Source: Patescibacteria group bacterium (GTDB taxonomy: Bacteria; Patescibacteria; ABY1; UBA10025; JAHIVO01). From it: a stretch of 64,000 nt of DNA. The translations under genes were made by a program, and so were the position numbers. The DNA is taken from assembly GCA_028718605.1 (NCBI GenBank), contig JAQULM010000002.1, forward strand, positions 310,001 through 374,000, in the 5' to 3' direction. Shown here one piece after another: positions 24,859-33,157 of this stretch. The notes under the pieces are model-generated. The model was not told the DNA's origin, searched no databases, and saw only the letters and a list, made by a program, of their open reading frames with translations. Numbering within the stretch: position 1 is the first letter of the stretch; each line of letters begins with the position of its first letter.

Positions 24859-26107
24859 GAGAAAGCCCAGGATAACCGCCGCCTGGAACCAACAGCGGAG
24901 CGCTGCTTTCGTCCATGCGCCGTATGGAATTTTGATAGTCCTCCTCGTTGCCTTAGCCATTACCGGCGGGCTGTTGCTGTATGTAAACGGCGCAAAACAG
25001 GCGGCTACGCCCGTGACGACGCCCACACCGGATACGTTCTGCCAACAACATTCCGCTGACGCGTGCCCCACAGCCTGTGTGGTCTGCCCTCCCTGCCCTG
25101 AGTGCAGTTCACTGGGCTGCCATAATGCACAGTACTGTGAAGCTATCGGCTTCTCCCGAGAATGGTCTGACAGCATCCAGGAACAAAGGCAGGTCGTAAC
25201 CCTTACTGCCGTCGGAGACATCATGCTGTCCCGCACCGTTGAGCAGAAAATGATTACGTACAACGACTGGGCATACCCATTTCGAGAAACGTATGAGCGC
25301 ACCTCAGCAACCAATATTACTTTTGGGAATCTTGAAACGCCCCTCATCGAAGGCCCGATCGTGAAATCGGGAACTATGGTATTTCGAGCTGATCCAAAAG
25401 CTGTCGAGGGCCTGGAGCTCGGTGGATTTGACGTGCTGTCCCTTGCGAATAACCATATCAAGAACCAAGGTGAAAAAGGGATAACGTCCACGATAGAAAC
25501 GCTCGACGCGGCGGAAATACTGCACGTCGGCGCCGGAACAGACATCGGGGACGCTCGCAATCCTGCCCGCATCGAACGGAACGGCATCACGTTCGGTTTT
25601 CTTGCTTGCACCGAGGGCTGGTTCAATCCCGCATCGTACGAAGCAACCGAGGACCGTGCTGGATCCCCGTTCTGTGACGAATCAACGATCGGCGATGAAG
25701 TGAAGCGCCTGAAATCTGACGTCGATGTGGTTATCGTATCCATGCATGCAGGAACAGAGTATACGCTCGCACCAAGCGACTGGCAATTGCGGTTCGCCCA
25801 TGCCGCAATCGACAATGGCGCGCAGCTCGTCATCGGACACCACCCGCACGTCGTCGAGCCGATTGAACACTACAAGGACGGCTATATTTTGTACTCACTC
25901 GGTAATTTTGTATTTGACCAAATGTGGTCGGAAGAAACCCGCGAAGGAGCATTCGCAACAATTACGTTCAAGGGGGATGCAATCATTGACGTTGCGCTCA
26001 CCCCGGTAATAATTTACGATTACAACCAGCCGCGCATTGCGACTGGTGATGACGCGGAGCGCATTCTGGGCCGGATGGAAGATTTTTACATTCTGACGTT
26101 TTTGTGA
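24806..26107 (+). CDS. CapA-like metallophosphoesterase with membrane anchor and Cys-rich stalk
   Basis: The 433-residue protein has a basic N-terminus, a membrane helix at about 41-61 and a stalk with eight Cys in about 40 residues. A CapA/PgsA-type calcineurin-like domain follows: LTAVGDIMLSRTV, FGNLETPL, SLANNHIKNQGEKG, VSMHAGTEY and GHHPHVVEPIEHYKDG. CapA proteins work in poly-gamma-glutamate or capsule synthesis and their exact reaction is debated. No CapB or CapC lies nearby. The start ATG is inside the previous gene; no later start keeps the helix. Confidence 0.82.
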   Translation: MTQPKHSVPYFRRKTFSKRKPRITAAWNQQRSAAFVHAPYGILIVLLVALAITGGLLLYVNGAKQAATPVTTPTPDTFCQQHSADACPTACVVCPPCPECSSLGCHNAQYCEAIGFSREWSDSIQEQRQVVTLTAVGDIMLSRTVEQKMITYNDWAYPFRETYERTSATNITFGNLETPLIEGPIVKSGTMVFRADPKAVEGLELGGFDVLSLANNHIKNQGEKGITSTIETLDAAEILHVGAGTDIGDARNPARIERNGITFGFLACTEGWFNPASYEATEDRAGSPFCDESTIGDEVKRLKSDVDVVIVSMHAGTEYTLAPSDWQLRFAHAAIDNGAQLVIGHHPHVVEPIEHYKDGYILYSLGNFVFDQMWSEETREGAFATITFKGDAIIDVALTPVIIYDYNQPRIATGDDAERILGRMEDFYILTFL

Positions 26108-26137
26108 TATAATAATTGCACATTTTCTTTCTCGTGT

Positions 26138-27016
26138 ATGACAAAAATTACCAAGGTTGTAATCCCAGCGGCGGGCTTCGGTACGCGCTTTTTGCCAGTC
26201 ACAAAAGCGCAACCGAAGGAAATGCTGCCCATTGTAGACAAGCCAGTCATCCAGTACGTGGTTGAAGAGGCAGTCGCTTCGGGGATCAAGGATATTATCA
26301 TCGTCACGAGCTGGCAGAAACGCTCGCTCGAGGACCATTTCGATTATTGCCCCGAGCTCGAAAAACAGCTCAAGGAAGGCGGAAAATACGATAAGCTCAA
26401 AGAGGTCCGCCAGATCGCGGAAATGGCTAATTTTATTTATGTACGGCAAAAAGGCCCGTACGGCAATGCGACGCCCGTCATTGCAGCACATCACGTGATC
26501 GGAGATGAACCATTTGCGGTCCTGTGGGGCGACGAATTCATCTACAGCAAGTCTCCCCGCCTCAAACAGCTCCTTGAAGTCTACGAAACATACGGCCACT
26601 CAGTCATCAGCGCGGTGAAAGTTCCGCGGGAAGACGTTTCACGGTACGGCATCGCGAAACTACGCCATAAAAAAAAGAATATCCACCAAATTCTCGATAT
26701 TGTTGAAAAGCCGAGCGTCGCTGACGCGCCATCTGATTTGGCGACCCATGGTGGTTACGTTTTCACCCCGAGTATTGTCCCCTATCTGAAAAAACTCAAG
26801 CCGGGCAAGGGCGGTGAGCTCTGGCTCGTCGATGCGATCCGGGAGCTTATCAAGAAAGAGCCAGTATACGCGTGCGAAATCAAGAATTGCACATACTACG
26901 ACACGGGAAATAAACTTGAGTATCTCAAAGCAAATATTGATTTTGCGCTCCAGCGGGCTGATCTCCGCGACCCGCTGCTTTCGTACCTGAAGCACTGCGT
27001 CAAGACAATCAAATAA
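26138..27016 (+). CDS. galU: UTP-glucose-1-phosphate uridylyltransferase
   Basis: The 292-residue protein matches GalU throughout: IPAAGFGTRFLPVTKAQPKEMLPI (nucleotide loop and activating Lys), QYVVEEAVASGI, WGDEF, VEKPS and GELWLVDAI. It makes UDP-glucose from glucose-1-phosphate and UTP. UDP-glucose is a donor for the surface glycan enzymes from 31 to 45 kb and links to the GalT-like protein and the ROK kinase. The next gene begins three bases after its stop, so it appears to head an operon with the substrate-binding protein and the Cys-rich protein. TATAAT lies near 26108. Confidence 0.93.
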   Translation: MTKITKVVIPAAGFGTRFLPVTKAQPKEMLPIVDKPVIQYVVEEAVASGIKDIIIVTSWQKRSLEDHFDYCPELEKQLKEGGKYDKLKEVRQIAEMANFIYVRQKGPYGNATPVIAAHHVIGDEPFAVLWGDEFIYSKSPRLKQLLEVYETYGHSVISAVKVPREDVSRYGIAKLRHKKKNIHQILDIVEKPSVADAPSDLATHGGYVFTPSIVPYLKKLKPGKGGELWLVDAIRELIKKEPVYACEIKNCTYYDTGNKLEYLKANIDFALQRADLRDPLLSYLKHCVKTIK

Positions 27017-27019
27017 CAT

Positions 27020-28402
27020 ATGAAGATGCGGCTATCCCACGCTCCCTACGGGCTGTCAAAACTTCTAATCATCGCGCTGTTTGGCGTCATCGCGCTTATA
27101 CTCGGCGGCGTTGTGTATACCCTTTTCACGCCGAAGAAAGCATCCCCGCCCGCTGGTGTCACGCTGACAGTCTGGGGCGTCTGGGACGAATCAACCGACG
27201 TCAGCAGCTTATTCAGCTCATACAGCAAAGCACACCCGTACGTAAAGCTCGTCTATACAAAAATTCGGAGCGAAGAGTACGAGGACAAGCTCCTGAAAGC
27301 GTGGGCGACCGACTCGGGCCCTGATATGTACGCGCTGCCCAACTCCTGGATTCACAAATACTCTGAAGATTTTATATCGCCCATGGCAAAAAAGGCTACG
27401 GTAGCATATTACGAAACGAAAAAAACTCTCTTTAAAACCGAAACACAATATATCTACCGCACCGAACCCGGCCTTGCCGCGGATGTGCTCAAGCGAACAT
27501 ACATATCCAACGTCTACGATGACGTCGTCATCAACAACCAGATATACGCGCTTCCGTTTGGAATCAATACGCTCGTCATGTACTACAACCGGGAACTCCT
27601 GAACCAGGCGTTGCTTGCCGAACCTCCGGCATCATGGGAAGAATTCAAGCAAGCAGTGATGAAACTTGCCGTCGTCGACGACGAACAAAACGTACTTCGT
27701 GCCGGCACTGCACTCGGCACGTATGACAATATCCCCCATGCGACTGATCTCGTCACGCTCCTTATGATGCAATTTGGTACGCAGATGACGACAGGCGGCA
27801 AGGTGAGCTTCCAACTTTCTGTCGGCGGAGATGATGTCGCCATCAAGGCGCTCGACTATTACACCGCATACTCTTCGCCAGAACGTGAAGCGTACACGTG
27901 GAATACCCAAATGCCCAACGCCGTTGACTATTTCTGCGATAACCAGCTTGGCTTCATGTTCGGCTACCGATATGAACAAACAGCGATCACGAATGCGTGC
28001 AAGGGTGTCGATTTCGGCATTGCGGCAGTACCCCAGGTAGACCCGAATTACTCGGTAAATTATGCAAACTACTGGGCCTACACTGTCTCAAAGAAATCAA
28101 AAAATGCTGCCCTGGCGTGGAACTTTCTGCAGTACGTATCAAACTCAAAGCGCGTTGCCAAATATCTAGACGCAACAAAGCAAGCGAGTGTTTTAAAATC
28201 AGTGCTGGACGAACAGCTGAAGAATCCTGAAACCGCATATCTCGCACAGCAAGCGCTCACGGCAAAGAGCTGGTACCGCGGCCGGGATCCGCGCGGCGCC
28301 GACGATGCCTTCCAGGCGATGATAGAAGCGATTGTTGAAAATAACCAAACAATTGGCGCTGAACTCCGTAGTGCAGCTTCAAAAATCCAAAGTACCTATT
28401 AA
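27020..28402 (+). CDS. Membrane-anchored ABC sugar-type substrate-binding protein (orphan)
   Basis: The 460-residue protein has an N-terminal membrane helix (about 14-36) instead of a lipobox, so it stays tethered. The body is a type I periplasmic binding fold of family 1: LTVWGVWDES, GPDMYALPN, INNQIYALPFGINTLVMYYN and WEEFKQAVMKLA are characteristic of maltose- and glycerol-3-phosphate-type binding proteins. No permease or ATPase gene is adjacent. It is packed between galU and the Cys-rich pilin-like gene (gaps of 3 and 4 bases), which hints at a joint role. Confidence 0.85.
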   Translation: MKMRLSHAPYGLSKLLIIALFGVIALILGGVVYTLFTPKKASPPAGVTLTVWGVWDESTDVSSLFSSYSKAHPYVKLVYTKIRSEEYEDKLLKAWATDSGPDMYALPNSWIHKYSEDFISPMAKKATVAYYETKKTLFKTETQYIYRTEPGLAADVLKRTYISNVYDDVVINNQIYALPFGINTLVMYYNRELLNQALLAEPPASWEEFKQAVMKLAVVDDEQNVLRAGTALGTYDNIPHATDLVTLLMMQFGTQMTTGGKVSFQLSVGGDDVAIKALDYYTAYSSPEREAYTWNTQMPNAVDYFCDNQLGFMFGYRYEQTAITNACKGVDFGIAAVPQVDPNYSVNYANYWAYTVSKKSKNAALAWNFLQYVSNSKRVAKYLDATKQASVLKSVLDEQLKNPETAYLAQQALTAKSWYRGRDPRGADDAFQAMIEAIVENNQTIGAELRSAASKIQSTY

Positions 28403-28406
28403 CAGT

Positions 28407-30089
28407 ATGCGCATAACTCGAAACACCATACTCCAACCAATACTGCTCGCACTCTGCGTGGTCTGTATTGCTTCCGCCATCCCGTCAGCTGCAAACGCCG
28501 CTCAGGCAACCTACCCCGAAGGGTTCAAGATAATCCCTGATTGCGCGCTCGACAAGGGCAACTGCGACCTGGATGATTTTGTCCAGCTCTTCGTGAACCT
28601 CGCCGGCGTCGCCCTCCGCATCCTGCCGTACCTCGCCATGATCATGATGATCTGGGCTGGTTTCAACCTCATTATGGCAGGCGGCAATCCCCAAAAAATC
28701 CAGGAAGGCAAGAAGATGATATCATCAATCGTCGTGGGCATGATTATTGTCATCGTCCTTGCGTGGTGCTTCGCGCATTTCGTCGTTTTTATACTGACCG
28801 GCAGCTTCAATATCTTTCCCGGATACGGGAATCCGCTTGAGCGCGAATGGTGGGGCGGCGGCACAACAGGCCAGGTAGACCCCGAGAAAGGCTGCTGCGT
28901 TATCAAGGAAGGCGGGTGCGTGGAGGAAACGCGGGAACAATGCGAATGCCGGCAGAATCCTCTCGTATACATCTGCCCGGATGGCACCCCCGGTCTGGAA
29001 CAAGAAACGAATTTCATGGGTGAGGGCGAATACTGCTACTCATTTGAAGCTGCGTGCACGAAATTTAAATACGGTTGCTGCATACCGAAAGTGCCCAATG
29101 CCGCTGATCCCGGATCCGACACGTGTTACGTGCCGGACGATGACGGATGCCTCAAATTTCCGGGCACGACGCACAACAGCAACATCTGCGCGGCGCTGAC
29201 TGACATCTGCGACCCGAGCCTGATCCAGGGCACTCAGGACATTTCACCGGATGCCACCGGATGCTGCGTGAAAGATAGTTCATGCGCGGAAACAACCTTC
29301 ACTGGCTGCACCGGCACATTTAACTACGGAGTCAGCTGCAATAACATCGAGGAATGCAAGCAAGGCTGCTGTGTCGCCCCGGACGGCTGCATATCCGGAA
29401 AAATCGATTGCGCCTACTTCTGGAATGCCTCAAAATGCACTGAACCGCCGAACATCGGCGGTGCGGACAATTGCCGAGTCGGGTGCTGTATTACCAACAA
29501 TTCTACAGAATTCAACCAATGCGAAAATAACCAGACAGCCCTCAATTGCAGCCTGGAAGGTGACTCTCAGTTCTTCTCGGCTACTGATTGCTCAACCATT
29601 TCCGTATGCGCGAACGGCTGCTGTCTCCAGTCGTGCACGTCAGGAAGCATTGACGGTTCCTGCGGCGCGTATACTACATACCGAAAAAGCACCACCTGCG
29701 CCGCCTCACCGGATTGCGTTTTTGGCTGCTGCCTCAAATCAGGCGCTACGCGGTGTGTTGGGAATGTGCTCCAGGGCAACTGCGTTGCGCCGGACACGTG
29801 GATCGGTGCTGGTGCCTGTGACCCTGCCGTGTGTGCAACTGGCTGCTGTGAACTAACTGCTGAAAACTACCGGTGCGTGGACGAGACTTCAACATATTGG
29901 TGCCTTGCACAGCCGGGACATATTTTCTATCTCGGTGACGCCTGCTCAGAGGTCAATAACTGTACCGCAGGTGGGTATTGTATTTACGGCGGTACGTGCT
30001 ATCCTTGGGGGTCCCCCCATACGCAGGCTGAGTGCGTAACGGGCCATGGCGGGGTATTTTACCCAGCGCCCGCAACGTGCCCCTCATAA
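28407..30089 (+). CDS. TrbC/VirB2-like membrane module fused to Cys-rich repeats
   Basis: The 560-residue protein starts at ATG 28407; an earlier in-frame ATG (28332) lies inside the previous gene. A signal peptide (about 1-31) is followed by two membrane helices at about 60-85 and 98-125, split by a G-G-N-P-x-x-I-x-x-x-K-K loop, exactly the plan of the small pilin genes downstream. The remaining roughly 430 residues carry eight GCC motifs (for example GCCVIKEGGC, GCCVAPDGC, GCCLQSC) and paired Cys at regular intervals, likely disulfide-bonded outside the cell. An adhesin or pilus tip is an inference. Confidence 0.72.
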   Translation: MRITRNTILQPILLALCVVCIASAIPSAANAAQATYPEGFKIIPDCALDKGNCDLDDFVQLFVNLAGVALRILPYLAMIMMIWAGFNLIMAGGNPQKIQEGKKMISSIVVGMIIVIVLAWCFAHFVVFILTGSFNIFPGYGNPLEREWWGGGTTGQVDPEKGCCVIKEGGCVEETREQCECRQNPLVYICPDGTPGLEQETNFMGEGEYCYSFEAACTKFKYGCCIPKVPNAADPGSDTCYVPDDDGCLKFPGTTHNSNICAALTDICDPSLIQGTQDISPDATGCCVKDSSCAETTFTGCTGTFNYGVSCNNIEECKQGCCVAPDGCISGKIDCAYFWNASKCTEPPNIGGADNCRVGCCITNNSTEFNQCENNQTALNCSLEGDSQFFSATDCSTISVCANGCCLQSCTSGSIDGSCGAYTTYRKSTTCAASPDCVFGCCLKSGATRCVGNVLQGNCVAPDTWIGAGACDPAVCATGCCELTAENYRCVDETSTYWCLAQPGHIFYLGDACSEVNNCTAGGYCIYGGTCYPWGSPHTQAECVTGHGGVFYPAPATCPS

Positions 30090-30122
30090 TTATCAAATTT
30101 TAAAACATTTCTTGGAACGAAT

Positions 30123-30521
30123 ATGTCAAAAACATTCTTGCTCGGCACTATACTCACGGCCACGGCGGTTATCGCGCTGACTGCTGTGCTTCCTACCCCA
30201 TCGACACTTGCCGCCGAAACGGCTGACGCACCGGTGACGCTGCCAAATCCGCTCGGGAAGAAGACTGGCACCGACGAGCCGATTAGCATGGTTGATGTCT
30301 TGCTTCGCGTCATGCAAATTGCGCTTATGGCTGTGGATGTATTCGCCCTCTTTATGTTCATCCTCGGCGGATTCGAGATGCTGATTTCGGCTGGTAACCC
30401 GAATATGATTAAAAAGGCAAAAGACACGCTCATCTGGGCTACGCTTGGGATACTCGTGATTACATTCAGCTATTCGATACTCAAATTCGTATTTGAAGAA
30501 GTACGCAAGGGTTTCGCATAA
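30123..30521 (+). CDS. TrbC/VirB2-like pilin-family protein
   Basis: The 132-residue protein has a signal peptide (about 1-30), a short linker and two membrane helices with the loop G-G-F-E-M-L-I-S-A-G-N-P-N-M-I-K-K-A-K between them. This is the pattern of TrbC/VirB2 conjugative pilins in the Mbov_0395-type family common in Patescibacteria. It sits 33 bases after the Cys-rich protein. No VirB4-type ATPase or other secretion gene is seen in the window. Confidence 0.78.
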   Translation: MSKTFLLGTILTATAVIALTAVLPTPSTLAAETADAPVTLPNPLGKKTGTDEPISMVDVLLRVMQIALMAVDVFALFMFILGGFEMLISAGNPNMIKKAKDTLIWATLGILVITFSYSILKFVFEEVRKGFA

Positions 30522-30527
30522 GTTTGA

Positions 30528-30556
30528 TTGACAAAAACATCAATACGGAGTATAAT
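30528..30556 (+). promoter_or_regulatory. Upstream promoter P1 of the major pilin gene
   Basis: TTGACA (30528-30533) and TATAAT (30551-30556) are both perfect consensus boxes, 17 bases apart, directly after the stop of the preceding pilin gene. Confidence 0.85.
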
Positions 30557-30569
30557 AATAACGTTACCA

Positions 30570-30598
30570 TTGACACGCATCGTAACCTTTTGTATAAT
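30570..30598 (+). promoter_or_regulatory. Downstream promoter P2 of the major pilin gene
   Basis: A second TTGACA (30570-30575) and TATAAT (30593-30598) with a 17-base spacer, 42 bases after P1. The start would be near 30605, giving a leader of about 105 bases. Two perfect promoters in tandem imply very high expression. Confidence 0.85.
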
Positions 30599-30657
30599 AC
30601 CAGGATTTCGTGAATTGCTAGGTTCTTGCGCTCCGATGTGTTTATTATTTCGCTAGT

Positions 30658-30702
30658 CCCTTCTCGCATTTCAATAAGAGAAAAGGGGTAGAAAGGGGGT
30701 GA
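30658..30702 (+). promoter_or_regulatory. Leader hairpin and extended Shine-Dalgarno
   Basis: CCCTTCTC (30658-30665) can pair with GAGAAAAGGG (30678-30687) across a short loop, with two unpaired A. The nearby AAGGGGGTGA (30693-30702) is a long anti-16S match seven bases before the start codon, stronger than almost any other in the window. Confidence 0.6.
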
Positions 30703-30709
30703 GTACAGA

Positions 30710-31066
30710 ATGAAAAAAATTACAGTCGGCTTACTCACTGCAGCAGCGGTTTTGCTGCCAGTCGTCGCTTCAGCACAGGTGAACATCAACAAGGTAAACG
30801 GTTCGACCTTCAACCTTGGCACCGCGGACCTCGAGTCAGCGGTCGTGAACATTGTGCAGTGGGTGTTAGGTTTCTTGGGATTGGTCGCAGTTATCATGAT
30901 CCTGATCGGCGGTTTCCAGTGGATGACAGCAGGTGGAAACGAAGAAAAAGTTGCATCAGCAAAGAAAATTATTTCTGCAGCAGTTATCGGTTTAATCGTT
31001 ATATTGCTCGCATGGGCAATTGTCATCTTTGTCGTTTCGCAGACACAGGACTGGACTGGCGTCTAG
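30710..31066 (+). CDS. Major TrbC/VirB2-like pilin-family protein
   Basis: The 118-residue protein has a signal peptide ending VASAQ, a short acidic stretch, two membrane helices (about 48-70 and 87-108) and the typical loop G-G-F-Q-W-M-T-A-G-G-N-E-E-K-V-A-S-A-K between them. This is the TrbC/VirB2 family, which makes conjugative pilin subunits; the Patescibacteria version is often called Mbov_0395-type. It has its own tandem promoters, an extended ribosome site and a strong terminator, so it is a separate, probably abundant transcript. A structural role on the cell surface is inferred. Confidence 0.85.
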   Translation: MKKITVGLLTAAAVLLPVVASAQVNINKVNGSTFNLGTADLESAVVNIVQWVLGFLGLVAVIMILIGGFQWMTAGGNEEKVASAKKIISAAVIGLIVILLAWAIVIFVVSQTQDWTGV

Positions 31067-31086
31067 TGAATGTTTGATTCTAACTG

Positions 31087-31125
31087 CCCCCCACACCATT
31101 TTTTATGGTGTGGGGGGTTTGTTTT
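31087..31125 (+). terminator. Strong rho-independent terminator of the pilin gene
   Basis: CCCCCCACACCAT pairs perfectly with ATGGTGTGGGGGG (13 base pairs), followed by TTTGTTTT. It begins 20 bases after the stop and rules out an upstream start for the next gene. Confidence 0.95.
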
Positions 31126-31153
31126 ATCGAGAAACCTACGATACAATACATGC

Positions 31154-33157
31154 ATGGAAATTGCGAAAAAAATCACCCTCATGACGCGGCGATACAGCAC
31201 CCTGCTGCTCTGGATATGTATCGCGATATTCATAAGCGCGCTCTTTATCGTTGTCGCGTGCAAGTACGCTGCGTTTGGCTACGACGCGATCGATCTCGGG
31301 ATATACAGCCAGGTTTTTTTCAATTCCAGCCATGGTGCGCTGTTCGAATTCTCAGTACACCCGCATTCCTACCTCGGTGACCACGTCGAGCTTTTTATTT
31401 TATTGCTCCTGCCGTTCTACGCACTCCTCAAATCCCCGCTCACGCTCCTCGCACTGCAGATAATTGCCGTCGCCATTGCTGCCGTGCCGCTCTACTCCAT
31501 AGCCCGCAGGCTGCTCCCCGAGCATTGGTCGCTCGCGATCGTGCTCGCGTACTTATGCAACCCGTTTGTATTGAACATGGCGTTTTTTGAATTTCACTTG
31601 CTCCCGTTCGCCATCCCCTTGCTCATGGCAGCGTTTTACTTCTACCGCGAGAAGCGGCTGGCATGGTTTCTTGTTTTTTCAGTCCTCGCGCTCTCGGTAC
31701 GGGAAGACGTCCCGCTCGTTATCGGCATGTTCGGCGTGCTCGCTGCCATTGACCGCCGGCGACTCCGGTGGATACTGCCGCCAATAATTATTAGCGGCGT
31801 GTGGTTCATAGCTGCATTTAAGTTAACCGGCTACTTCAGCGGTTATGACACCTATAAATTTCTCGCTTTTTATTCTTGGCTCGGATCAACCCCAGGGGAA
31901 ATCGTACACAATGCGCTATTCAAACCATGGCTTGTTCTCCGGCAGATTATGAGCGCGAACAATCTGCTGCTGGTAATCGGTTTGCTCCTCCCACTCGGAG
32001 CATTGCCGCTGCTGAAAACACGATACCTTATTCCGGCCGCGCTCATCACGGCCCAGCTTTTCCTCGCGACCGTGAGCAGCACGATTGTACTTCAAACACA
32101 CTATCCATCGCTCATTATTCCGTTCCTCTTTATCGCGTGTGTCTTTTCGCTCGCAACAGTGCTCTCAGCGACGCCACGCGCAACACGCCTCGCGCAGTTT
32201 GCGCGCCGCAACCGGCTGATCGTGCTCGCAGTTTTCGGTATGGCGGTCGTGTATAGTTTTCTGACATTTAGCCCTGCCGTAAGCAGCGCGAAATTCGTAG
32301 CAACAGGACAGCACCGCAATGAAAGCACTACCGTGAAGCGAAACGCCATTGCGCCGATTCAGGAGGGTGACGCGGTGGTCGCGAGCTACGAATTTTTGCC
32401 AGCATTAGCCCAAAGAAAACATTTATACCCTCTGCATTATTTATTTCTTGGAGTTCAGCAGTATTCTGATAAGCCGTATATCGTGACTGAACCGATCGAC
32501 ACGGCCGTGGTCAATTTCCAAGACTTCGTAACGTACTACATCCAAACAGGCAACATTAGCTCATACCGCGACCACTACCGGTCCGGCGCGGGAAGAATTC
32601 TCTCGCTGATTAACGAAAATCGGCTCGGCCTGGCCTCTCTGACCGATTCAATCGCGCGGTACGACCGAAACGCGCAGCCAGTCGCCAAACTCGTTGACCT
32701 GCCGAATGCAGTCAGCGCAAGTGCGACTGCCGTTGAAACCACGGGCAACCAGCTTCTTCGCATTACCGCATGGGATCGAATCGCTGCGCTCCCGGACCAT
32801 GAAGCCCTTGCGGTCCTTCCCCTTGCGCTGTACTGGGAAAAAAGCGGCAATCTCGCCGAGGACTATGCCATGGAAGTCGTGTTCCGTACCGCAAACGGTA
32901 AAGCAGCCAGCACAGAATACTACCCCATTGGGTACGGCATATTCCCCCCCTCTGTATGGATCGTCGATACTACCGTCCAAACCAACCACTGGTTCCTCAT
33001 ACCACGGGAGTGCAAAAAAAGCTCGTGCAATGCCGAGCTTACGGTCGTCTCTCTCCGCGGCTATTACGGCCTGGATGGAATCCGCTCAACCAAACTCGAA
33101 ATCACCCAGCGGCAGTCAATCGGGCCTACGGTAACTATTCCCGCACCCGATAGATAG
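31154..33157 (+). CDS. DUF2079 polytopic membrane protein (GT-C-like)
   Basis: The 667-residue protein starts at ATG 31154; earlier in-frame starts would put the terminator inside the gene. Helices span most of residues 17-410. An N-terminal acidic loop with DAIDLGIYSQVF and FSVHPHSYLGDHVELF matches the DUF2079 family, predicted membrane proteins with the GT-C type arrangement. A C-terminal soluble part of about 270 residues follows, mostly beta strand. Its role may be glycan transfer to lipid or protein outside the membrane. The last 23 bases overlap the end of the convergent gene. Confidence 0.8.
   Translation: MEIAKKITLMTRRYSTLLLWICIAIFISALFIVVACKYAAFGYDAIDLGIYSQVFFNSSHGALFEFSVHPHSYLGDHVELFILLLLPFYALLKSPLTLLALQIIAVAIAAVPLYSIARRLLPEHWSLAIVLAYLCNPFVLNMAFFEFHLLPFAIPLLMAAFYFYREKRLAWFLVFSVLALSVREDVPLVIGMFGVLAAIDRRRLRWILPPIIISGVWFIAAFKLTGYFSGYDTYKFLAFYSWLGSTPGEIVHNALFKPWLVLRQIMSANNLLLVIGLLLPLGALPLLKTRYLIPAALITAQLFLATVSSTIVLQTHYPSLIIPFLFIACVFSLATVLSATPRATRLAQFARRNRLIVLAVFGMAVVYSFLTFSPAVSSAKFVATGQHRNESTTVKRNAIAPIQEGDAVVASYEFLPALAQRKHLYPLHYLFLGVQQYSDKPYIVTEPIDTAVVNFQDFVTYYIQTGNISSYRDHYRSGAGRILSLINENRLGLASLTDSIARYDRNAQPVAKLVDLPNAVSASATAVETTGNQLLRITAWDRIAALPDHEALAVLPLALYWEKSGNLAEDYAMEVVFRTANGKAASTEYYPIGYGIFPPSVWIVDTTVQTNHWFLIPRECKKSSCNAELTVVSLRGYYGLDGIRSTKLEITQRQSIGPTVTIPAPDR

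Noticed and set aside
31070..31153. Upstream start of the DUF2079 gene
   Set aside because: It would translate straight through the strong terminator hairpin of the pilin gene.
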